Source: JBBPZA01 sp038330095
Lineage (GTDB): Bacteria > Actinomycetota > Thermoleophilia > Solirubrobacterales > Solirubrobacteraceae
DNA: 64,000 nucleotides
Reading direction: 5' to 3'
NCBI GenBank assembly: GCA_038330095.1
Contig: JBBQNQ010000001.1
Location: 27,963 to 91,962 of the forward strand
Shown here one piece after another: positions 26,231 to 34,770 of this stretch (positions are counted from its first letter, which is position 1; the number at the start of each line of letters is the position of its first letter). Below the pieces are notes generated by a model. It made no database searches. It saw only the letters and a program-made list of their open reading frames with translations, and was not told the origin of the DNA. A program made the position numbers and the translations under genes.

Positions 26231-26298
26231 GGAAACGCCGTACACCCGCGTTTCCAGGCCGCCCCGTTTATGAGGCACCTGTTTCCGAAGGATGAAAC
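26231..26298 (-). promoter_or_regulatory. GGAAAC/GTTTCC-rich region upstream of the two-helix protein
   Basis: GGAAACGC (26231-26238) and GCGTTTCC (26248-26255) form a perfect 8-bp inverted repeat; a GTTTC/GAAAC pair follows at 26281-26298. GGAAAC is also an ECF-sigma -35-like hexamer on the minus strand. Which role applies is undecided. Confidence 0.35.
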
Positions 26299-26413
26299 GT
26301 GCGCCCGGTGACGCCGTGGGCTTCACCCACTTCGCCGGACGTCGGGACCCGTCGTCCCCGTTTCCCCGCTCGAGCAAACATTCGATTTCAGATCTTGGGG
26401 GCGTGGGGCTGGT

Positions 26414-26947
26414 TTACGGCGCGCCCGCGGCCTTGGGGGCCGTGGGGTCGGCGGCCTCCTCGGAGGCCTCCTCGCGCGCGACATAGTCCTCGATGTCGGC
26501 GACGTCGTCGCGCGAGCGCTCGGCCACCCGCAGTAGCGTGCTCATCGTGGCGACCTCCTCGATCTGCTCCTTGATAAACCACTGGACGAACTGCTCGGAG
26601 GTGTAGTCGCCTGCCTCGCGCGCGGTGGCCGCCAGCCCGTTGATCTGCTCTGAGACCCGCTGCTCCTGCTCGAGCGCGAGGGCGATCGGCTCGACCACGT
26701 CGGAGAAGCGGGAGCGCGGCTCGGCGACCCCCGGGGTCGTCACCTCGGCGTCCGTGTCGAGCAGATACTGGACCATCATCATCGCGTGCTCGCGCTCCTC
26801 CAGCGCCTGGCGGTAGAAGAAGGCGGCGAGCTGCGGAAGTGCTTCGTCGTCGTAGTAGATCGCGCAGGCGACGTACTGCTGATGCGCGGCGAACTCGTTG
26901 GCGATCTGCTCGTTGAGCCTCGCGGCGAAGGCATCGGCGGGTGGCAC
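26414..26947 (-). CDS. Ferritin-like iron storage protein
   Basis: 177 residues, four-helix ferritin. Ligand positions are visible in LNEQIANEFAAHQQYVA (first Glu), EEREHAMMMVQYL (Glu-x-x-His) and SEQFVQWFIKEQIEEVA, matching bacterial non-heme ferritin Ftn. An acidic/Ala-rich C-terminal tail follows. It oxidises and stores iron in the cytosol. Start is GTG, seven bases after TAGGCT. It is divergent from a small Cys/Arg-rich protein gene. Confidence 0.85.
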   Translation of the reverse strand: MPPADAFAARLNEQIANEFAAHQQYVACAIYYDDEALPQLAAFFYRQALEEREHAMMMVQYLLDTDAEVTTPGVAEPRSRFSDVVEPIALALEQEQRVSEQINGLAATAREAGDYTSEQFVQWFIKEQIEEVATMSTLLRVAERSRDDVADIEDYVAREEASEEAADPTAPKAAGAP

Positions 26948-26954
26948 GGGGCGA

Positions 26955-26960
26955 AGCCTA
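26955..26960 (-). promoter_or_regulatory. -10 element for a leaderless ferritin mRNA
   Basis: TAGGCT on the minus strand, seven bases before the GTG start. Confidence 0.55.
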
Positions 26961-26971
26961 CAAGCGGCGCC

Positions 26972-26977
26972 TACGAT
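26972..26977 (+). promoter_or_regulatory. -10 element for a leaderless small-protein mRNA
   Basis: TACGAT seven bases before the ATG at 26985; arranged back to back with the ferritin promoter. Confidence 0.55.
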
Positions 26978-26984
26978 GCGGATC

Positions 26985-27161
26985 ATGGCGAAGCCGGTAA
27001 AGGTCAAGCGCTCCTGCTGCCAGAGCCGGCCGCGCTGCAAGCGCTGCCCGGTGGTGCTCGAACGCCTCGCGCGCGCCGGGGCGGCCGAGCGCACCGGCAA
27101 GCGCACCTACGAGCTCGGCAAGGTTCGCAAGCGCAAGCTGCGCGCGGCCCGCGCGCGCTGA
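26985..27161 (+). CDS. Small basic Cys-containing protein (58 residues)
   Basis: Reads KVKRSCCQSRPRCKRCPVVL with Cys residues in a CC..C..C arrangement, then a basic tail (GKVRKRKLRAARAR). I recall similar short proteins throughout actinobacteria. The cysteines suggest metal binding and the charge suggests nucleic-acid contact, but both are inference. Confidence 0.6.
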   Translation: MAKPVKVKRSCCQSRPRCKRCPVVLERLARAGAAERTGKRTYELGKVRKRKLRAARAR

Positions 27162-27248
27162 GGCGAAGCGCCTGGCGGTGCTTCGAGCGCCCCCTCCCTC
27201 TCTCTCGTCGCCCCAGACCACGCGGCGCACGCCAGCCCGGCGCGAACG

Positions 27249-27345
27249 GAGCGCCGCGCGGCGAGCCCGACGCCGCCCGTGCGGGAGAACGTGGGCGCAG
27301 GGAGATCGTCGCCTCCAAACGAGTCGGACCCCTTTTAGGGTCTCC
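27249..27345. repeat. Repeat copy B: GC-rich block plus GTCGGACCCC hairpin
   Basis: Second copy of the element at 12112-12173. The two conserved blocks (27249-27279 and 27323-27345) are separated by 43 extra bases here. It again abuts the stop codon of a minus-strand gene (tgt). Confidence 0.5.
27326..27343 (-). terminator. Hairpin after tgt
   Basis: GACCC and GGGTC form a five-pair stem around a six-base A/T-rich loop, directly downstream of the tgt stop on the minus strand. Confidence 0.5.
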
Positions 27346-27349
27346 CAGG

Positions 27350-28543
27350 CTAGGGGGCGGCGCCCGCGCGTAGCGCCGCAGCCTCCTCCGCGAGCCTTCC
27401 GTCGGCTATCGCGGTCCGCATGCGCTCCATGAGCCGCGCCACGAAGGAGAGGTTGTGCAGAGTGACGAGGCGCAGGGCGGTGAGCTCGCGGCGGCGCAGC
27501 AGATAGCGCAGGTACCCGCGCGAGTAGCCCGCGTCGCAGGCCGGGCACGGGCAGCCCTCCATGATCGGCTGCTCGGCGTCCTTCCAGCGGGCGCCCGTCA
27601 GGTCCACACGCCAGCGCGCGCCGGGATCGGGAACCACGGCGACGCCGTGGCGGCCCAGGCGCGTGGGCATCGCGCAGTCGAAGCTGTCGATTCCCAGCTC
27701 TACGCCCCGAATGAGGTCGTCGATGTCCCCGATGCCCAGCAGGTGGCGGGGACGGTCCTCCGGCAGCTCGTCCACCGCCCACTCCACCACCTCGTACATC
27801 TGCTCCTTCTCGCGCCCCAATGAGCCTCCCACGGCGATTCCGTCGCAGTCAGACCCGGCGACCTGGAGCGCCGACGCTCGCCGCAGGTCCTCGTGGACGC
27901 CGCCCTGCACGATCCCGTAGACCGCCTGACCCTTGGGGCCGTGCTCCGCGTGCCAGTCAAGGCAGCGGCGCAGCCAGCGATGCGTGCGCTCGGTCGAGCG
28001 TGCGGTGTAGTCGCGGGTGGCGTGGAAGGGCGTGCACTCGTCGAAGGCGAGCGCGATGTCCGAGCCCAGCGCGGCCTGAACCTCCATGGAGGTCTCGGGT
28101 CCCAGGAAGCGCTCGCCACCGTCGACGTAGGAGCGAAAGCGCACCCCGGCCTCGGAGATCTGAAGGATGGCTCCGGCGCGCTGCGCCCCACGCGGAGCGC
28201 GGCCCTTGATCTCGTCGGCCACCGTCCCGTGGCCCATCGAGAAGACCTGGAAGCCGCCGGAGTCGGTGATGATCGGGCCGCCCCAGCGCATGAAGCGGTG
28301 CAGTCCTCCGAAGCGCGTGATGAGCTCGGGACCCGGGTCGAGCAGCAGGTGGAAGGTGTTGCCGAGCACCATGTCGTAGCCAAGGCCCGCCACCTCCGCG
28401 GCTGCAAGCCCGCGCACCGAGCCATTGGTCGCCAGCGGGACGAAGGCCGGGGTGTGAACCACGCCGTGGGCGAGCGCGATCCGGCCTGTACGTGCGCGTG
28501 TCGCGCCGTCTGTCGCGCCGAGCTCGAACCGCTTCACGGGCAT
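27350..28543 (-). CDS. tgt: tRNA-guanine transglycosylase
   Basis: 397 residues. The catalytic aspartates are in TDSGGFQVFSMG and SFDCAMPTRLGR; substrate loops include GIVQGGVHEDLR and GGSLGREKEQM. The C-terminal zinc site is CPCPACDAGYSRGYLRYL with a later His (LVTLHNLS). It exchanges guanine-34 for a 7-deazaguanine base in tRNAs with GUN anticodons. No queuosine biosynthesis genes are nearby, so the base is either made elsewhere or salvaged. Confidence 0.9.
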   Translation of the reverse strand: MPVKRFELGATDGATRARTGRIALAHGVVHTPAFVPLATNGSVRGLAAAEVAGLGYDMVLGNTFHLLLDPGPELITRFGGLHRFMRWGGPIITDSGGFQVFSMGHGTVADEIKGRAPRGAQRAGAILQISEAGVRFRSYVDGGERFLGPETSMEVQAALGSDIALAFDECTPFHATRDYTARSTERTHRWLRRCLDWHAEHGPKGQAVYGIVQGGVHEDLRRASALQVAGSDCDGIAVGGSLGREKEQMYEVVEWAVDELPEDRPRHLLGIGDIDDLIRGVELGIDSFDCAMPTRLGRHGVAVVPDPGARWRVDLTGARWKDAEQPIMEGCPCPACDAGYSRGYLRYLLRRRELTALRLVTLHNLSFVARLMERMRTAIADGRLAEEAAALRAGAAP

Positions 28544-28580
28544 CACGGCACTGCGAGCCCGCCCGGCGGGCTCGCTTGCG

Positions 28581-29060
28581 TCAGTCCTCGGCCGACTCGG
28601 GCGCGACGCGCCGCCACATCTGGGCCAGGCGCTCGAGCTCTGAGTCCGAGAAGTGGGCGACGAAGTCCTGGCGGACCGCGGCCAGGTGCGTCGGTCGCGC
28701 CTGCTCCACGCGCTCGCGGCCCGACGCGGTGAGCACGGCGTAGGCGCCGCGGGCGTCGACATGGCAGCAGGCGCGGGCGATGAGGCCCTCGCGCTCGAGG
28801 CGGTCGACGAGCCGGGTGAGCCCGCTGCGGCTCAGGGCCACCGACTCGGCGAGCTCGCACATGCGCATCTTGCCGCCGGGAGCGTCAGCCAGTGCTGACA
28901 GCACTTGATAGGTGGAGAGACTGAGCCCGTGGCCGGTCTCGAGCTCGGCGTCGAGGCGCTTCACGAGGGCCGCGTGGGCCCGGACGAGGCCGCGCCAGGC
29001 GCGCAGCTCGACGTCGCGAAGGTCGGCCTCGTCGGCCAGTGGTGTCGCCGCCGTGCGCAT
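28581..29060 (-). CDS. MarR-family transcriptional regulator
   Basis: 159 residues. The winged helix-turn-helix reads MRMCELAESVALSRSGLTRLVDRL followed by the wing (HVDARGAYAVLT). The long N-terminal helix region is LVRAHAALVKRLDAEL. MarR proteins are dimeric repressors released by small aromatic or oxidising ligands. Its target is unclear, since the neighbours are tgt and gpmI rather than an efflux or catabolic gene. Confidence 0.85.
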   Translation of the reverse strand: MRTAATPLADEADLRDVELRAWRGLVRAHAALVKRLDAELETGHGLSLSTYQVLSALADAPGGKMRMCELAESVALSRSGLTRLVDRLEREGLIARACCHVDARGAYAVLTASGRERVEQARPTHLAAVRQDFVAHFSDSELERLAQMWRRVAPESAED

Positions 29061-29119
29061 GGCTAGGTGGCTCTCAAACCGGGCTCAACATAGCAGCGCC
29101 CGCCGCGGCAGCCGGCGAC

Positions 29120-30658
29120 TCAGGCGAGCAGCGAGCGGCCGGTCATGTTGGCGGGCTGGCGCTCTCCGAGCAGTGCGAGCACGGTGGGCGCGACGTCGGC
29201 GAGGATCCCCGGCCCGTTCAGTTCTCCCTCCCCAATCGTGATGACGAAGGGAACGGGGTTGAGCGAGTGCGCGGTGTTGGGGCTGCCGTCGGGCTCGAGC
29301 ATGTGGTCGGCGTTGCCATGGTCCGCGGTGACCAGGCACACCCCACCGCGCTCGTGGACCGCGCGAACGAGGTCCCCCAGGCACGCGTCGACGGTCTCGA
29401 TGCCCTTCACCGCTGCCGGGATCGACCCTGTGTGGCCGACCATGTCGGCGTTGGCGAAGTTCACGACCGCAAACCCCGGCTCGTCGGCGCGCCAGTGGCG
29501 CACGAAGGCGTCCGTCACGCCGCGCGCGCTCATCTCGGGCTTGTGGTCGTAGGTCGGGACGTCGCGCGGCGAGGGCACCAGCTCGCGCTCCTCGCCCTCG
29601 TAGGGGTGCTCCTCGCCGCCGTTGAAGAAGTAGGTCACGTGCGCGTACTTCTCGGTCTCCGCGACGTGCAGCTGCCGGATCCCGCGGTCGGAGAGCACCC
29701 GCGCGAGCGTGGTCGCCGGGCGGTCGGGCGGGAAGGCGGCCGGATAGGGCCAGCCCTCCTCGTACTCGGCCATGGTCGTCAGGCGCGCGACCGGCTCGTG
29801 CCCGCCGCGGTCGACCTCGGCGAGCCCGGGCTCGGCCAGCGCCCGGACGATCTCCCGCATGCGGTCGGGGCGGAAGTTGAAGCAGATGACGCTGTCGCTC
29901 GCCGGGCGGATCGCGGCGTCCTCGCCGACCAGCGTGGGCTGGACGAACTCGTCGGTCTCCCCGCGCTCGTAGGCGTCGCGCACCGCCTGGGCGCCGGTCG
30001 CCGCCCGGTACGGGGCGTCGCCGCCGACCAGCAGGTCGTAGGCGCGCTGCATGCGATCCCAGCGCCGATCGCGGTCCATCGCGAAGTAACGCCCGACCAC
30101 GCTGCCCACCCGCGCTGCACCGGCTGCCCGACACCAGCTCTCGACGGTCTCCAGGTAGCCGGCGCCGGCGGTGGGAAGGGTGTCGCGCCCGTCGGTGAAG
30201 GCGTGGACAACGAGCTCGCCGACGCCGAGCTCGGCGCCCATGGCGATGAGCGCCTCGAGGTGGCCGAAGCCCGAGTGCACGCCGCCGTCGGAGACCAGCC
30301 CGAGCAGGTGGACGCGCTCGCCTGCGGTGAACGCAGCGCGCAGCGTCTCGTTGGAGCGCAGGGAGCCGTCGGCGACGGCGTTGTCGATGCGCGTGAGATC
30401 CTGGTGTACGACCGACCCTGCTCCCAGGTTGAGGTGGCCGACCTCGGAGTTGCCCATCTGGCCCTCGGGCAGGCCGACGCGCGGCCCGCAGGCGATGAGC
30501 TCGGTGCGAGGGTAGGTCGCCCACAGCTCGTCGAACACCGGCGTGTCCGCGAGCTCCACCGCATTTCCCGGCCCCGGCTCGGCGAGGCCCCAGCCGTCGA
30601 GGATGACCAGGCAGGCCGCAGGCACCGGGACGTGCGCCGGGCCGGGCGGGACGGTCAT
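29120..30658 (-). CDS. gpmI: 2,3-bisphosphoglycerate-independent phosphoglycerate mutase
   Basis: 512 residues, the normal iPGM length. The alkaline-phosphatase-fold motifs are LVILDGWGL and the nucleophile MGNSEVGHLN; later metal ligands appear in NFANADMVGHTGS and VTADHGNADHM, with the transferase-domain segment VHAFTDGRDT. It interconverts 3- and 2-phosphoglycerate in glycolysis using manganese. It follows tpiA with a four-base overlap, completing a gap-pgk-tpiA-gpmI operon. Confidence 0.95.
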   Translation of the reverse strand: MTVPPGPAHVPVPAACLVILDGWGLAEPGPGNAVELADTPVFDELWATYPRTELIACGPRVGLPEGQMGNSEVGHLNLGAGSVVHQDLTRIDNAVADGSLRSNETLRAAFTAGERVHLLGLVSDGGVHSGFGHLEALIAMGAELGVGELVVHAFTDGRDTLPTAGAGYLETVESWCRAAGAARVGSVVGRYFAMDRDRRWDRMQRAYDLLVGGDAPYRAATGAQAVRDAYERGETDEFVQPTLVGEDAAIRPASDSVICFNFRPDRMREIVRALAEPGLAEVDRGGHEPVARLTTMAEYEEGWPYPAAFPPDRPATTLARVLSDRGIRQLHVAETEKYAHVTYFFNGGEEHPYEGEERELVPSPRDVPTYDHKPEMSARGVTDAFVRHWRADEPGFAVVNFANADMVGHTGSIPAAVKGIETVDACLGDLVRAVHERGGVCLVTADHGNADHMLEPDGSPNTAHSLNPVPFVITIGEGELNGPGILADVAPTVLALLGERQPANMTGRSLLA

Positions 30659-31413
30659 CGAGGCGCGGCCGCAACGATCCGGGCGAACGCCTCGGGGTCG
30701 AGGCTCGCCCCGCCGACCAGCGCGCCGTCGACGTCGGGTAGCCCCAGCAGCTCGTTCGCGTTGTCGGGGGTGACGCTGCCGCCGTAGAGGACGCGCACCC
30801 GCTCGGCCGCGGGCGGGTGACGGTCGCCGACCAGCGCGCGGATGAACGCGACTGCCTCCTGCGCCTGCTCGGCGGTGGCCACCTGCCCCGTGCCGATCGC
30901 CCAGATCGGCTCATAGGCGATCACCACCTCCGCCAGGAACTCGTCGGACACCTCGCGCAGCCCCTCCTGCACCTGGTGGCGCAGCCGGCGCTCGGTGTCG
31001 CCGCGCTCGCGCTCCTCCTCGCTCTCGCCGACGCACAGCAGCGGCACGAATCCCGCCACGAGCGCCGCCGAGACCTTGAGCTGGAGGCTGCGGTCGTTCT
31101 CGGCGAACTGCTGGCGACGCTCGGAGTGGCCGAGCACGACCCCGTCGACGTCGAGCTCGGAGAGCATCGGCGGCGAGATCTCGCCGGTGAACGCCCCCTC
31201 GGCCGCCTGGTGCATGTTCTGTGCGAAGACCTGGACGCGCGACCCCCGCGCGCTGTCGACGATCGCTCCCAGCGCGGTGTAGGGCGGGCAGACGACGACC
31301 TCCACGCCCTCCTCGGAGGAGACCTTCGGCAGCAGCGCCTGGATGTAGTCCTCGGCCTCGCGGATCGTCTTGTACATCTTCCAGTTGGCGGCGACGACGG
31401 GTACGCGGCTCAT
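30655..31413 (-). CDS. tpiA: Triosephosphate isomerase
   Basis: 252 residues. Active-site lysine in AANWKMYK, catalytic His in LGHSERRQ, catalytic Glu in YEPIWAIGTG and the phosphate loop YGGSVTPDN. It converts dihydroxyacetone phosphate to glyceraldehyde 3-phosphate. Both ends overlap its neighbours by four bases (pgk upstream, gpmI downstream). Confidence 0.97.
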   Translation of the reverse strand: MSRVPVVAANWKMYKTIREAEDYIQALLPKVSSEEGVEVVVCPPYTALGAIVDSARGSRVQVFAQNMHQAAEGAFTGEISPPMLSELDVDGVVLGHSERRQQFAENDRSLQLKVSAALVAGFVPLLCVGESEEERERGDTERRLRHQVQEGLREVSDEFLAEVVIAYEPIWAIGTGQVATAEQAQEAVAFIRALVGDRHPPAAERVRVLYGGSVTPDNANELLGLPDVDGALVGGASLDPEAFARIVAAAPR

Positions 31414-32578
31414 CGCAGGGCCTCGACACCCGGCAGCGGGCGGCCCTCGACGAGCTCGAGCGACGCGCCGCCCCCCGTCGACACGTGGTCGACTCGGTCG
31501 GCCAGCCCGAAGGCGTGCAGCGCGGCGACCGAGTCGCCCCCGCCGACGATCGTCGTTGCGCCGGATCGCGCGACGGCCTGCGCGACGGCCTGCGTGCCCG
31601 CGGCGAAGGACTCGAGCTCGAAGGCGCCCATCGGGCCGTTCCAGAAGACCGTCGCGGCGGCGGCGATCCGCTGCGCGTAGCGCCCCGCGCTGCGCTCGCC
31701 GATGTCCAGCCCCATCCAGCCGTCGGGAACCTCGATCCCGTCGAGCTCGCGCCGCTGGGCATCGGGGGCGAAGCGGTCACCGAGAACGAGGTCGTCGGGC
31801 AGCTCGAGATCGGCACGCCCGCCTTCCGCCGCGGCCTCCAGCGCGCGCCTGGCGGGCTCGATGCCCTCCTCCTCGCACAGCGAGTCTCCCGTGGCGTGGC
31901 CCTGGGCCCGGAAGAAGGGAAAGCACATCGCGCCGCCGACCAAGATGCCGTCGGCGACCTGCGCCAGCCGGTCGATGACCCCGATCTTGTCGGTCACCTT
32001 TGCGCCGCCGAGCACGGCGACGAACGGGCGACCGGGTGCGGAGAGCATCCCCTCCAGCGTCTCGACCTCGCGCTGGAGCAGTCGCCCGGCGGCGACCTGC
32101 TCGACGTGGTGGGCGACCCCCTCCGTGCTCGCGTGCGCCCGGTGCGCCGCGCCGAAGGCGTCGTTGACGTAGACGTCGGCCAGCCGCGCGAAGGCGCGCG
32201 CGAGGCCTTCGTCGTTGCGGGTCTCGCCCGGCTCGTAACGCACGTTCTCGAGCATCAGGACGTCGCCGGGATTGAGGTTGGCGGCGAGCGCCTCGACCTC
32301 CTCGCCCACCACTCCTGGGGCGAGCGTCACGTCGGCGCCGGTCAGCTCCGCGAGCCGGTCGGCGGCGGGACGGATGGACAGCTCGGGCTCGCGGTCTGAG
32401 GGACGGCCCAGGTGCGAGCAGAGGATCAGCTTGGCGCGGCGCTCGCGCAGCTCCTCGACGGTCGGCAGCGCGGCGCGGATCCGCGAGTCGTCGGTGATGG
32501 TCCGGCCCTCGAGCGGAACGTTGAAGTCGACCCGCACGAGGACACGTCGTCCCTCGACGTCGACATCGTCGAGGGTCC

Positions 32579-32582
<4 letters not shown>
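31410..32582 (-). CDS. pgk: Phosphoglycerate kinase
   Basis: 390 residues. N-domain substrate residues in LVRVDFNVPL and CSHLGRPSD, nucleotide-domain GGAKVTDK, and the terminal loop GGGDSVAAL that clamps the phosphates. GTG start overlaps the gap stop codon (GTGA). It produces ATP from 1,3-bisphosphoglycerate. Confidence 0.97.
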
Positions 32583-33613
<1,031 letters not shown>

Positions 33614-33699
33614 GCTGCGTTGTCCTCCTCGGCGACGTTCTGTAAGCCGGCCTGCGGACGGCCCGGCGGGCTGGGAAGGCTAGCGGTTCAGAGTCCGTC

Positions 33700-34692
33700 T
33701 CAGGTCCGCGGAGCCTTGTCGACGTCGCGGTGGCTGACCTCGACGAGGTACTCCCCGCGACGGCGGTACAGGGCCGACAGGTACTCGGCGATGACCACGG
33801 AACGGTGGCGCCCGCCGGTGCAGCCGATGGCGATGGTGAGGTGCGCTTTGCCCTCGGCGACGTACTGGGGAAGCAGGTAGTCGAGCAGCGGAACGAGGTG
33901 GGCGTAGAACGCCTGCAGCTCGCCGCCACGATCGACGTAGGCGATGATGCGCGGGTCCACCCCGGTCAGGGATCGCAGCCGTGCCTCGTAGTGTGGATTG
34001 GGCAGGAAGCGCACGTCGAAGGCAAGGTCGGCGTCGCGCGGGGGGCCGTGCTTGTGGCCGAAGCTCATGAAGGTGACGGCCAGCTTGCCCGGCGTGCTCG
34101 TAGGGAGCATCTCGTCGGCGACCCGCCTGCGCAGCTCGGAGGCCTTGAGCCCGGTGGTGTCGATCACGATCTCGGCGCGCTCCTTCAGCGGCTCGAGCAG
34201 CGCGTGCTCGGCCGCGATGCCGTCGGCGACGCTGCCCATCGGGGACAGCGGGTGGCGGCGGCGCGTCTCCTTGAAGCGGGTGAGCAGCGCCTGCTCCTCG
34301 GCATCGAGGAACAGCACGCGGTGCGCGATGCCGGCCTGCTCCAGGCCGTCGAGCACCTCGACCAGGCCCTCGAAGTAGTCCCCGCCGCGCACGTCGGTGA
34401 CCACGGCCGAGCGCTCGACCTGCGAACCCGGATGCACGAAGAGATCGGCGAGGTGGCGGATCATCTCGGGCGGCAGGTTGTCGACGCAGAAGTAGCCCGC
34501 GTCCTCGAACAGGTGCATCGTGGTGGACTTGCCGGCGCCGGAGTAGCCGGTGATGATCACCAGGTCGCGCAGCGGCGAGGGCTGCTCGCGGGGCGCGTCG
34601 CGCCCGTTTCGCCGGCTCAGGCGCAGCCGCTCGCTGAGGCGAACGGGCCGGGCGGCCTCCATGCGACTGATTCTGGCGGGCTCATCGGTCAT
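33700..34692 (-). CDS. rapZ: RapZ-like nucleotide-binding protein
   Basis: 330 residues. Walker A GYSGAGKST and the YFCVDNLPPEMI segment open the kinase-like domain; the C-terminal domain has FMSFGHKHGPP, FDVRFLPNPHY and IGCTGGRHRSV. In E. coli RapZ controls glucosamine-6-phosphate synthase through small RNAs; in actinobacteria its role is less clear. The extra 40 N-terminal residues may be overpredicted; an in-frame ATG 30 bases later is possible. It lies between uvrC and gap, without the usual yvcK and whiA. Confidence 0.9.
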   Translation of the reverse strand: MTDEPARISRMEAARPVRLSERLRLSRRNGRDAPREQPSPLRDLVIITGYSGAGKSTTMHLFEDAGYFCVDNLPPEMIRHLADLFVHPGSQVERSAVVTDVRGGDYFEGLVEVLDGLEQAGIAHRVLFLDAEEQALLTRFKETRRRHPLSPMGSVADGIAAEHALLEPLKERAEIVIDTTGLKASELRRRVADEMLPTSTPGKLAVTFMSFGHKHGPPRDADLAFDVRFLPNPHYEARLRSLTGVDPRIIAYVDRGGELQAFYAHLVPLLDYLLPQYVAEGKAHLTIAIGCTGGRHRSVVIAEYLSALYRRRGEYLVEVSHRDVDKAPRT

Positions 34693-34770
34693 GGGGTGAC
34701 GATGCTGTTAACGCAGCGGGTGCGCATGCGGTTCGGGGAAGCTCTCGGCCGGCGGGATCGCGGGGCTCGC

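Noticed and set aside
28867..28875. Translational frameshift or alternative start within the MarR gene
   Set aside because: The single frame gives a complete MarR fold with normal length, so nothing needs explaining.
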